From CAKAHY01 sp041848045 (lineage in GTDB: Bacteria; Bacillota; Clostridia; Lachnospirales; Lachnospiraceae), in the NCBI GenBank assembly GCA_041848045.1, contig JBGZHY010000123.1:1-28100 (forward strand): a stretch of 28,100 nt of DNA, read 5' to 3'. The notes beneath the pieces are model-generated. The model was not told the origin of the DNA, did no database searches, and saw only the letters and a list, made by a program, of their open reading frames with translations. Position numbers and translations under genes: made by a program. This document shows positions 15,002-21,788 of this stretch, one piece after another (positions within the stretch are counted from its first letter, which is position 1; the number at the start of each line of letters is the position of its first letter).

Positions 15002-15490
15002 CTACGCCTCTGCCTTTTCTGCAATCTGCTTAAGCACACGGGCGAAGTTCGTAACCGGTGACTGGATACTTCCCAAGAGTCTTCCGAGAAGCTCTTCTCT
15101 GGACGGTATCTCTGCGATTTGCTTAATGCCTGCCGTATCGTAGGTGGTTCCTTCCACCACGCCTGCCTTCAGTTCCAAAACAGGAGCGGTCTTTGCAAAC
15201 TTCTGCAAAATTCTTGCAGGAGCTGTCGCATCCTCTTTGGATACAGCCAAGGCGGTAGGTCCTTCCAAATACGGATCCAGACCTTCAAAAGCAGTTCCCT
15301 TTGTAGCGAAACGAATCATGGTGTTTTTGTAAACCTTGTAGATCACACCCGCTTCTCTCAGGCTTTTACGAAGCTGTGTGTCCTGCTCTACCGTCAGACC
15401 GCGGTAATCTACCACTACTGCGGAAGCGGCACCGTCCAAAAGCTCGGAGATTTCCTTCACTACCGGTTGCTTTAATTCAATCTTTGCCAT
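15002..15490 (-). CDS. rplJ: 50S ribosomal protein L10
   Basis: The product is 162 residues from ATG 15490, seven bases after AAGGAGG. The in-frame ATG at 15496 is only one base from that ribosome binding site, so it is not chosen. The sequence begins MAKIELKQPVVKEISELL and contains VVDYRGLTVEQDTQLRKSLR, typical of L10. The C-terminal helix (SIQSPVTNFARVLKQIAEKA) binds L7/L12 dimers. In Firmicutes the L10-L12 complex represses its own operon by binding the leader RNA, and such a leader is present at 15545-15665. Confidence 0.97.
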   Translation of the reverse strand: MAKIELKQPVVKEISELLDGAASAVVVDYRGLTVEQDTQLRKSLREAGVIYKVYKNTMIRFATKGTAFEGLDPYLEGPTALAVSKEDATAPARILQKFAKTAPVLELKAGVVEGTTYDTAGIKQIAEIPSREELLGRLLGSIQSPVTNFARVLKQIAEKAEA

Positions 15491-15544
15491 TTCCATTCCT
15501 CCTTATTTTATTAAGTATCACTGCGGGAGGTCACTTGCCTGATA

Positions 15545-15665
15545 CAAAAAATGCCCCGTCATCCACAGACAACGAGGCATACTGATAACAAGTAAGCTGA
15601 TAAGCTCTTTACTATCCTCGGTAGGCGTTTTCCACTTATGCCTTGCGGCACCTACTGTCTTTGGC
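15545..15665 (-). promoter_or_regulatory. L10 leader RNA (autoregulatory 5' leader of rplJL)
   Basis: The minus strand between the internal promoter and rplJ contains AAAGACAGTAGGTGCC, then GCAAGGCATAAGTGG, then CCTACCGAGGATAG, which fit the conserved core of the Firmicute L10 leader. AGTAGG and CCTACC can pair to close the structure. It is followed by a terminator-like hairpin (15546-15580). Known role: binding of the L10(L12) complex to this leader reduces expression of rplJL. Confidence 0.85.
15546..15580 (-). terminator. attenuator hairpin in the rplJL leader
   Basis: On the minus strand ATGCCTCG (from 15580) pairs with CGGGGCAT, with GTC/GAC extending it, followed by TTTTTT. It is an intrinsic terminator upstream of the rplJ start, so it must be conditional; this suggests L10-dependent attenuation. 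Confidence 0.82.
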
Positions 15666-15682
15666 AGTCAATACTGTGTGTT

Positions 15683-15711
15683 ATCCTAACATTATGCAGG
15701 CACAATGTCAA
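15683..15711 (-). promoter_or_regulatory. internal promoter for rplJL
   Basis: On the minus strand TTGACA (15711-15706), a 17-base spacer, and TAGGAT (15688-15683), with TGT before it. It lies between rplA and rplJ, ahead of the L10 leader. Confidence 0.8.
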
Positions 15712-15723
15712 GTTTTTTTGTTC

Positions 15724-16419
15724 TTAAGCCATTAACTTTGCAACATTGAGTCTGATTCCCGGACCCATGGTTGTGGTTATGATAACGCTCTTTAAATATG
15801 CACCCTTTACGGCACTCGGCTTTGCCTTGATTACGGCATCAATGATGGCTTGGAAGTTATCCTTGAGCTGATCCTCGCCGAAAGAAGCCTTTCCAAGAGG
15901 AACATGCACGATGTTTGTCTTATCTAGACGGTATTCCACCTTACCCGCCTTAATATCCTCAATCGCCTTTGTCACATCCATGGTTACGGTACCTGCCTTA
16001 GGGTTTGGCATAAGTCCCTTAGGACCCAGCACCTTACCCAGACGTCCCACAACGCCCATCATATCCGGTGTTGCCACAACCACATCAAAATCAAGCCATC
16101 CGTCGTTCTGAATCTTCGGAATCAGCTCCTCGCCGCCCACATGATCCGCACCTGCCGCAAGCGCCTCGTCCACCTTTGCACCCTTTGCAAATACGAGGAT
16201 ACGAACCGTCTTACCGGTACCGTGCGGCAATACAACCGCGCCTCTGATTTGCTGGTCGGCATGACGTCCGTCACAACCTGTACGAATATGTAACTCTACT
16301 GTTTCATCAAATTTTGCAACTGCTGTTTTTTTAATAAGTGTGATAGCTTCCGCTACGTCATAGAGGTTTGCACGATCAACTAATTTAGCAGCTTCCAAAT
16401 ATCTCTTTCCACGTTTCAT
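15724..16419 (-). CDS. rplA: 50S ribosomal protein L1
   Basis: The product is 231 residues, the standard length. It begins MKRGKRYLEAAKLVDRANLY. The conserved RNA-binding features are visible (KFDETVELHIRTGCD; VLGPKGLMPNPKAGTVTMDV; GKVEYRLDKTNIVHVPLGK). L1 forms the L1 stalk at the ribosomal E site and in many bacteria also represses the rplK-rplA operon. It follows rplK by 18 bases with AGGAGG upstream. Transcription may continue into rplJL or be supplemented by the internal promoter at 15683-15711. Confidence 0.98.
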   Translation of the reverse strand: MKRGKRYLEAAKLVDRANLYDVAEAITLIKKTAVAKFDETVELHIRTGCDGRHADQQIRGAVVLPHGTGKTVRILVFAKGAKVDEALAAGADHVGGEELIPKIQNDGWLDFDVVVATPDMMGVVGRLGKVLGPKGLMPNPKAGTVTMDVTKAIEDIKAGKVEYRLDKTNIVHVPLGKASFGEDQLKDNFQAIIDAVIKAKPSAVKGAYLKSVIITTTMGPGIRLNVAKLMA

Positions 16420-16437
16420 CTTTAACTTCCTCCTAAA

Positions 16438-16863
16438 TTAGTCCTGTACCGTAATGCCCATTGAACGAGCCGTACCTGCAATCATGCTCACTGCCGCATC
16501 CAAGCTTGCCGCATTCAAATCCGGCATCTTCAAAGCCGCAATCTCTTCCAGCTTTGCTCTGGTAATCGTTGCCACCTTGGTCTTGTTTGGAACGCCGGAG
16601 CCTGACTTTAAGCCGCAGGCCTTCTTCAGCAATACAGCCGCAGGAGGAGTCTTGGTGATAAAGGTAAAACTTCTGTCTGCATAAACCGTGATAACCACCG
16701 GTATAATCAGATCGCCCTGATCTGCCGTTCTTGCATTGAACTGCTTGGTAAACTCTACAATGTTTACACCATGCTGACCCAATGCCGGACCAACAGGCGG
16801 AGCCGGTGTCGCCTTGCCTGCCGGAATCTGTAATTTAATATATCCTGTTACTTTCTTTGCCAT
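16438..16863 (-). CDS. rplK: 50S ribosomal protein L11
   Basis: The product is 141 residues from ATG 16863, with AAGGAGG eight bases upstream. This is exactly the canonical length. The open frame extends to a GTG at 16905, but those 14 extra codons coincide with a structured leader element and are not homologous. The N-terminal domain (GKATPAPPVGPALGQHGVNI) is where thiostrepton and RelA-linked signalling act in other bacteria. The C-terminal domain binds the GTPase centre of 23S rRNA. It lies downstream of nusG in the same operon. Confidence 0.98.
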   Translation of the reverse strand: MAKKVTGYIKLQIPAGKATPAPPVGPALGQHGVNIVEFTKQFNARTADQGDLIIPVVITVYADRSFTFITKTPPAAVLLKKACGLKSGSGVPNKTKVATITRAKLEEIAALKMPDLNAASLDAAVSMIAGTARSMGITVQD

Positions 16864-16877
16864 TTTGGCACCTCCTT

Positions 16878-16905
16878 GTGGTAATGTCGGGATAATCCCT
16901 CCCAC
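16878..16905 (-). promoter_or_regulatory. structured element ahead of rplK
   Basis: On the minus strand GTGGGAGGGATTATCCCG...ACCAC can fold with GTGG/CCAC enclosing GGGA/TCCC. A further imperfect stem, CACG..CTTC with GAAGCGTG, lies just upstream. From memory, similar GTGGGAGG elements precede rplK in many Firmicutes and are candidates for L1 binding. This is recognition by pattern only. Confidence 0.45.
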
Positions 16906-16957
16906 GCTTCCTCTTTAACGAAGCACGTGTTTGTATAGTATCTGTAAAACTTGCGTT

Positions 16958-17497
16958 TTAACATTTTTTGATATCGGAGAAACCGATTTCTACTTTGGTT
17001 TCCCTGCCGAACATTTCTACATTTAAAGAAACGCTCTTCTTTTGCTCATTGACAGCCGTAATACTGCTCGTCGTGCCCTCCCAAGGCCCTTTTGTCACCA
17101 CTATCAAATCGCCGACCTTAAAGTCTACAAGTACCTTCTTGGCCTGTACGGAAGCACCCGGCAGATTGCCGAGTCCCAAATTGTATATCTCGTCTATGGT
17201 TAATGCCACCGGCTTGCTGCCGGGTCCCACAAAACCGGTAACCCCTCTGGTGTTGCGCACCACGTACCAGGTTTCATCATTCATTACCATGTGTACAAGC
17301 ACATAGCCCGGAAAAAGCTTCTTATCCGAGGTCTTCTCCGCACCGTTTTTGATTTCCACCACGGACTGCATCGGAACGCAGACCTCCAAAATCTGCTCCT
17401 CCAAACCTCTGTTTTTGATTGTCTTTTCTATATCCGCTTTTACCTTATTCTCGTAGCCCGAGTAAGTATGAGCCACATACCATTCTGCTTGCGCCAT
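16958..17497 (-). CDS. nusG: transcription termination/antitermination factor NusG
   Basis: The product is 179 residues. The NGN domain (AEWYVAHTYSGYENKVKADI; KKLFPGYVLVHMVMNDETWY; VVRNTRGVTGFVGPGSKPV) is followed by a KOW domain near the C-terminus (VDFKVGDLIVVTKGPWEGTT). It binds RNA polymerase at the clamp and modulates pausing, and couples to Rho or ribosomal protein S10. GAAGGAG precedes ATG 17497. It sits 13 bases after secE, in the standard order. Confidence 0.98.
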   Translation of the reverse strand: MAQAEWYVAHTYSGYENKVKADIEKTIKNRGLEEQILEVCVPMQSVVEIKNGAEKTSDKKLFPGYVLVHMVMNDETWYVVRNTRGVTGFVGPGSKPVALTIDEIYNLGLGNLPGASVQAKKVLVDFKVGDLIVVTKGPWEGTTSSITAVNEQKKSVSLNVEMFGRETKVEIGFSDIKKC

Positions 17498-17510
17498 ACA
17501 TACTCCTTCT

Positions 17511-17708
17511 CTACTTAATGATCAAGCCAAATCCTGTTTTAAAGGCGAAATCAAGACCGGCTATTATCGCACCGAGTATAAGCGAACACACCAGCACCGC
17601 TGTTGTTTGTTTTGCAATATCCTCTCTGTTCGGCCAGATAATCTTTCTGTATTCAGCCTTCAGACCCTTGAAAAAGTTTGGTTTCTTCTCTTTGCCTTGT
17701 TCAGCCAT
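17511..17708 (-). CDS. secE: preprotein translocase subunit SecE
   Basis: The product is 65 residues, the short one-helix form typical of Firmicutes. The amphipathic segment FFKGLKAEYRKIIWPNRED is the conserved SecE signature, followed by a single transmembrane helix (TTAVLVCSLILGAIIAGLDF). It stabilises SecY in the membrane channel. It is placed between rpmG (11 bases upstream) and nusG, the usual arrangement. Confidence 0.97.
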   Translation of the reverse strand: MAEQGKEKKPNFFKGLKAEYRKIIWPNREDIAKQTTAVLVCSLILGAIIAGLDFAFKTGFGLIIK

Positions 17709-17719
17709 TGTACAGTCCC

Positions 17720-17869
17720 CTACTTTGTTTCCTTGTGCATTGTATGACTCTTGCAGAATCTACAATATTTCTTTGTTTCCATACGATCAGGATGGGCTTT
17801 CTTGTCCTTGGTCGTATTATAGTTACGCTGCTTGCATTCTGTACAAGCCAGAGTTATTTTTGTACGCAC
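17720..17869 (-). CDS. rpmG: 50S ribosomal protein L33, zinc-binding form
   Basis: The product is 49 residues starting at GTG 17869 with GGAGGTG upstream. A longer in-frame extension to 18028 runs through the promoter and leader and is rejected. Two CxxC pairs (ACTECKQRN and YCRFCKSHT) show the zinc-binding form of L33, as opposed to the Cys-free paralogue used under zinc shortage in some Firmicutes. The length is canonical. It is the first gene of the secE-nusG ribosomal operon. Confidence 0.95.
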   Translation of the reverse strand: MRTKITLACTECKQRNYNTTKDKKAHPDRMETKKYCRFCKSHTMHKETK

Positions 17870-17897
17870 GGTAACACCTCCACTTATTTTTGTTGCA

Positions 17898-17926
17898 GGT
17901 CTTTTTTTGGTCAAAAAAAAAAGACC
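17898..17926 (-). promoter_or_regulatory. A/T-rich hairpin in the rpmG leader
   Basis: GGTCTTTTTTT (17898-17908) can pair with the A-rich AAAAAAAGACC segment ending at 17926. It lies between the promoter and the rpmG start. The ten-T tract on the minus strand follows GGTCGGGGTC. Its function is unknown; it could influence initiation, early termination or slippage. Confidence 0.4.
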
Positions 17927-17947
17927 CCGACCTTCTCTATCTCCTGT

Positions 17948-17976
17948 AATATAGCACAAAGCGCCCTGTCCGTCAA
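17948..17976 (-). promoter_or_regulatory. promoter of rpmG-secE-nusG-rplKA
   Basis: On the minus strand TTGACG (17976-17971), a 17-base spacer, and TATATT (17953-17948). It is a near-consensus sigma-A promoter located between comF and rpmG. No clear terminator for the comF operon precedes it. Confidence 0.88.
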
Positions 17977-18003
17977 TATATTTTTGCGAAGAGAAGTCCC
18001 CCT

Positions 18004-18756
18004 TCAGGACTCCATCTCCGCAATACAAATACTGGTATAATAGACCTTGCCAACGCCCAGATTTTGTAGCGCCAGGGTACAGGCCTCCACCGTCGCCCCC
18101 GTGGTATAGATATCATCCGCCAGTAAAATATTTTTACCGATAAATTCCCCTGTATGCAAAAGCTCCTGCCGACACACAAAAGCTTCTTTTAAGTTGGCAA
18201 GACGCTCTCCGGGTCCCAAGGCTTTCTGTGCCCTGGTGTTCTTCATTCTGCACAGGACGTCCTCCCGCAGGGGGATGTCCAGGCAGGCACTGATATCCTT
18301 TGCCAGCAAAAGGGCTTGATTATATCCCCTCTCCCGCAGCCTTTCACGGTGCAGCGGAACCGGTATAATCCAGTCAATCCGCGCCGCCCGAATCCGGCTT
18401 CCCCACCTTCCGGCAATCATCTTTGCGAACACCCCGATGTACTCTCGTTTATTTTGATACTTGATATCGTACATAATGGGCGCCGAAACGCCGTCATAAC
18501 GCAGCAGAGGAAAGCCGCCGGCAAAGCTTTTCGGATGAAGAAGGCATTCGTCGCAGTAAGCCTCGTCCTCCCTTTCTATATGTCTGCCGCAGCGCAGGCA
18601 AAAAGGCTCCTGCACCGGACGCAGCTGTGAAAGACAAGAAGAACAAATGCCGTAACTCCCGTCTTCCACAGGCTCAAGACAGCACGGGCAACGCAGTGGA
18701 AACAGGCTGTTTTCCAGCCATTTCCCCCATTGTCCCGCCATATGTTTTATCTGCAT
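18004..18756 (-). CDS. comF: ComF-family phosphoribosyltransferase-like protein
   Basis: The product is 250 residues. The N-terminal zinc-ribbon part has Cys at 23, 25/26, 38, 41, 53, 56, 68 and 71. The C-terminal PRTase fold has WIIPVPLHRERLRERGYNQA and the PRPP-binding loop ILLADDIYTTGAT (Asp214, Asp215). ComF proteins act in natural transformation, assisting uptake of single-stranded DNA in the cytoplasm. Orphan copies are common in organisms not known to be competent. It lies nine bases after an ABC permease gene, as last member of that operon, with GGGGGAG before ATG. No other competence gene is in the window. Confidence 0.94.
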   Translation of the reverse strand: MQIKHMAGQWGKWLENSLFPLRCPCCLEPVEDGSYGICSSCLSQLRPVQEPFCLRCGRHIEREDEAYCDECLLHPKSFAGGFPLLRYDGVSAPIMYDIKYQNKREYIGVFAKMIAGRWGSRIRAARIDWIIPVPLHRERLRERGYNQALLLAKDISACLDIPLREDVLCRMKNTRAQKALGPGERLANLKEAFVCRQELLHTGEFIGKNILLADDIYTTGATVEACTLALQNLGVGKVYYTSICIAEMES

Positions 18757-18765
18757 ATTCTCCCC

Positions 18766-19857
18766 CTACTCCAAAACAAAGCCTGCGGCATAAAGCACTC
18801 CGATATACAGCAGATACGGGTACAGCAAATGCCGGCTGTGCACCAAATTCAGGTAATAATATACCGGGTTCCCGTACTGCAGGCTCCGTATACCTACATC
18901 CGCAAAAATCGGACTCAGGGCCACAAACAGGATTAAGCATATGGGAATCACACAAGCCAGTACGGATATCTTCCGAAACAACAGACGGCATAAATTACAA
19001 AAACCTATGCTTGCCGCCACAAACAAGAGGAGGGCGGGAATCTCTCTGCTTCCCTCCGTCCACAGACCGGCAAGCACAAGGGCAAGCGCAAACAAGGCTG
19101 TCAGCTGCAAAAGTATGGCAAATTGATATAAAAAGGGCAGATACTTCCGGCTTGTATAAGAAAAGCCTGCAAACAGTCCCCCTTCTTTATCCTGTATAAA
19201 ATACAGATTGGCGGCAAAACCGCAAAGCAACAGCCACACAGCCATCAATCCCCGCAGGGGCGAAAGCAGATAAGACGGATTTCTCTCCTGTGCTGCGGCA
19301 TAGCCCTCGCCTTCCAAAAACGCAAATTCCACCAGGCTTCCCGTAATCTGCACTCTTTCATAGTAAGATTTTGCTTCCGCCGCAAATTCTTCCTGCATAA
19401 ACTGCTTATAAATCGCCTCGGACAAGGCGGGAAACAGCACCGCATACAGCTTTTCCCGGCTTAAGCGCAGCAGCACGCTGTCCTCGGCTTCCACCACCTT
19501 CACCAGCTTTCCGCCTCCATCGGCGGCGTCCGCCATTCGTGCAGGCATATCCTTCGGGAAAATCCACAGGCTGTCCAGTTTTCCCATACGCAGCTCTTCC
19601 ATGGCCTTTTCTTCACTTGGAGCCAAAGAAAAGCGTACAACACTGTCTTCCTCCAGCAAAGCTTCTATCATCTCCTTCGAAGAAGCATCCTCTCCGTATA
19701 CAGCCACCGACAGCACACCGCTGTCTTGCTTGCCCACAAAATGAAAGGCAAGGGCAAGCAGGGGGAGAAAAACAAGCAGCACAAGGAAGCTGTATCGTTT
19801 CAACAGCCTCTTATTCAGCATGATATACCAGATCCATATTTTTCTGCATCTACCCAT
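18766..19857 (-). CDS. ABC-2-type transporter permease (second of pair)
   Basis: The product is 363 residues. The N-terminal helix (FLVLLVFLPLLALAFHFV, about 24-41) is followed by a large extracytoplasmic segment (about 45-200), then five to six helices (GLMAVWLLLCGFAANLYFI; FAILLQLTALFALALVLAGL; IPALLLFVAASIGFCNL; VLACVIPICLILFVALSPIF; LYIGVLYAAGFVLE). This is the topology of ABC-2 membrane proteins. It starts six bases after the first permease and has the same plan, so the two probably form a heterodimeric channel with the ATPase at 21102-21770. The substrate is unknown. An alternative start is the Met at residue 13. Confidence 0.82.
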   Translation of the reverse strand: MGRCRKIWIWYIMLNKRLLKRYSFLVLLVFLPLLALAFHFVGKQDSGVLSVAVYGEDASSKEMIEALLEEDSVVRFSLAPSEEKAMEELRMGKLDSLWIFPKDMPARMADAADGGGKLVKVVEAEDSVLLRLSREKLYAVLFPALSEAIYKQFMQEEFAAEAKSYYERVQITGSLVEFAFLEGEGYAAAQERNPSYLLSPLRGLMAVWLLLCGFAANLYFIQDKEGGLFAGFSYTSRKYLPFLYQFAILLQLTALFALALVLAGLWTEGSREIPALLLFVAASIGFCNLCRLLFRKISVLACVIPICLILFVALSPIFADVGIRSLQYGNPVYYYLNLVHSRHLLYPYLLYIGVLYAAGFVLE

Positions 19858-19863
19858 TTATCT

Positions 19864-21093
19864 CTACCTTACCTTTGCAATGCTTCTGTACCGCAGCCCG
19901 AGGGCAATGCCCAAAAATACCAGAGTATACAGGATGATAAACGGCAGCCCCTCCCCAGGAACGGCGTAATACATGCTTTCCCGTAAATAAGACAAGCCCA
20001 GAGTACTCGGCAAAAGAGCCGAAAACCGAAGCAGGGACTCCGGAAAAAAGCTTAAGGGATAGAAGCAGCCCGAAACATAGGCAAGAAGCAAAGACAGCAG
20101 TAAAGACAGGAGCAAAGACGTCGTGCCGGAGGAAACAGCCTCATAGAGGCAAAAATGCAATGCCGCCACCATGCCAAGCACCGGAAGTCCATACCAAAAC
20201 ATCGCCGGAAAAGAAATCTCAAAGCCCAGGCTCGACATATCCATAGAAAAACAGGTCGCCGCAGTCGAGGCAAGAGCCAGCACCGTTCCGTACTGCAGCA
20301 GTAAAATCACACAAAGAGAAAGGTATTCTCCCGCAGTCTGCCAAAGCGCCGAACAGCCCTTTGCTTCCAGCAGCCGATGCAGCAGCCGATCCTTCCTGCC
20401 CAGTATCAGAACGGCATTTCCACCCCAGACCAGCAAAAAAAATACCAGCAGACCGGAAGCATAGTATACAGCCACCGGCGTTTTTTGGTAAACATCATAA
20501 ATTCGGGTTTCGTACAGGTTGCTCCGCTTGACCACGGCAGAAATCATCCGCAGATTCATCTTATCCGTCGCCTCCGCCAGACGTTCCGCAGGTCCCTGTT
20601 CCAGCACATAGTCCTGCATGGCATAAATCGCTTTTTCCGCATGTATGATGGTCACGGAAATCAAATCCGACACTTCCCGCATCAGAGCATCCGTCAATCC
20701 CGTTCCCACTGCATTGGTTACATACAAAAGAGGGATATTCTCTCCCCTGCCCAGCCCTTCGATAAATTCATCATCCACCAGCAGGTACCCGACAATTTCT
20801 CCTCTGCTCAACGCTTCTTTCGCCGCCTCTTCTTCCATGGAAACAAAATCAATATTAAAGCGGGAACTGTCCAGATTCTGTATCAGCCCGATGCCGATAC
20901 CCAAATAGGAATTTTGCTCCTCTCCCACAATGGCAACCCGCACCTTCTGCTCCCGTTCTCCTGCGGCATGCACGTAAAATATCATGTAGGCCAGAGCAAG
21001 AAGCGCCCCGCATAAAGCCAGAGTAGTGCAGAATACAAGAGGCAAAGCCCGCAAAGCCTTTTTCAACTGCAAAAATAAATATCTGCCGCCCAT
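19864..21093 (-). CDS. ABC-2-type transporter permease (first of pair)
   Basis: The product is 409 residues from ATG 21093, which has AGGGG five bases upstream. A GTG at 21099 in the same frame is too close to that site. One N-terminal helix (about 18-40) is followed by an extracytoplasmic domain to about residue 205 and a C-terminal block of five or six helices (SGLLVFFLLVWGGNAVLIL; MFWYGLPVLGMVAALHF; TTSLLLSLLLSLLLAYVSG; GEGLPFIILYTLVFLGIAL), as in the ABC2_membrane_3/YhgE-like group. Positioned between the ATPase and the second permease. The exported substrate cannot be inferred. Confidence 0.83.
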   Translation of the reverse strand: MGGRYLFLQLKKALRALPLVFCTTLALCGALLALAYMIFYVHAAGEREQKVRVAIVGEEQNSYLGIGIGLIQNLDSSRFNIDFVSMEEEAAKEALSRGEIVGYLLVDDEFIEGLGRGENIPLLYVTNAVGTGLTDALMREVSDLISVTIIHAEKAIYAMQDYVLEQGPAERLAEATDKMNLRMISAVVKRSNLYETRIYDVYQKTPVAVYYASGLLVFFLLVWGGNAVLILGRKDRLLHRLLEAKGCSALWQTAGEYLSLCVILLLQYGTVLALASTAATCFSMDMSSLGFEISFPAMFWYGLPVLGMVAALHFCLYEAVSSGTTSLLLSLLLSLLLAYVSGCFYPLSFFPESLLRFSALLPSTLGLSYLRESMYYAVPGEGLPFIILYTLVFLGIALGLRYRSIAKVR

Positions 21094-21101
21094 ATACACC
21101 C

Positions 21102-21770
21102 CTATTCCAAAAGAGCGGCAAGGCGCTCCGTATCTCCGTCATAGCGATATTCCCGCAAGACGCCCTCCCGCAGAATATAGTGCTTGTCGCATAAATCCAA
21201 CTCGCTCAAATCATGGGTCACCAGCAAAACGCTGCCTCCTGCTCCAAGGTGCTCCCGAATGTAGCGATGAATATTTTCCTTGCACACAATATCCAGCGCT
21301 GCCGACGGTTCATCCATCAGCAAAATGCGGGGATTATCCGCCACTGCGCAGGCCAGGGCGAGGCGCTTTTTCATTCCGCCGCTTAGGGTATGTACAGGCT
21401 TTTTTAGAAAAGCATCTACCCCCAGCATACGAACCACACCCTCTCTGACGGCATGCTCCAAAGCCTTCTTCTCATACCACAGGCGCAGATTGTCATAGGC
21501 ACTGAGCTCCTCTATCAGCGGATTGTTTTGGGGAACCAGCCCCACCAGCTCCCGAAGCTGCTTCCGATTCTGCAGCAAGTCCCTTTCCCCATAGAAAAAA
21601 TGCCCCCGACAGGCCTTTAAAACACCCGCCAAAACGGAAAGCAGTGTGGTCTTTCCGCTTCCGTTTCCGCCCAGAATTCCCACACAGCTTCCCTCAGTCA
21701 TTGCAAAAGAAATATCTTTCAAAACGACTTTATCCTTATAACTTTTTTGTATATGTTCTATCCGTATCAT
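21102..21770 (-). CDS. ABC transporter ATP-binding protein
   Basis: The product is 222 residues. Walker A GGNGSGKTT (34-42), Q-loop Gln81, signature LSGGMKKR (129-136), Walker B ILLMDE (149-154) and switch His186 (VTHDLSE) are all present, so it should be an active ATPase. The short, single-domain form fits ABC-2 exporters. It starts 18 bases after the zinc-ribbon protein gene and is followed at eight bases by the first permease. Substrate unknown. Confidence 0.96.
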   Translation of the reverse strand: MIRIEHIQKSYKDKVVLKDISFAMTEGSCVGILGGNGSGKTTLLSVLAGVLKACRGHFFYGERDLLQNRKQLRELVGLVPQNNPLIEELSAYDNLRLWYEKKALEHAVREGVVRMLGVDAFLKKPVHTLSGGMKKRLALACAVADNPRILLMDEPSAALDIVCKENIHRYIREHLGAGGSVLLVTHDLSELDLCDKHYILREGVLREYRYDGDTERLAALLE

Positions 21771-21788
21771 TCCAACCCTGATGTTCAG

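Noticed and set aside
16864..16905. N-terminal extension of rplK
   Set aside because: It lacks a ribosome binding site and coincides with a structured leader; ATG 16863 gives the canonical 141 residues.
17870..18028. Long N-terminal extension of rpmG
   Set aside because: It covers the promoter and the poly-T leader; GTG 17869 with GGAGGTG gives the normal 49 residues.
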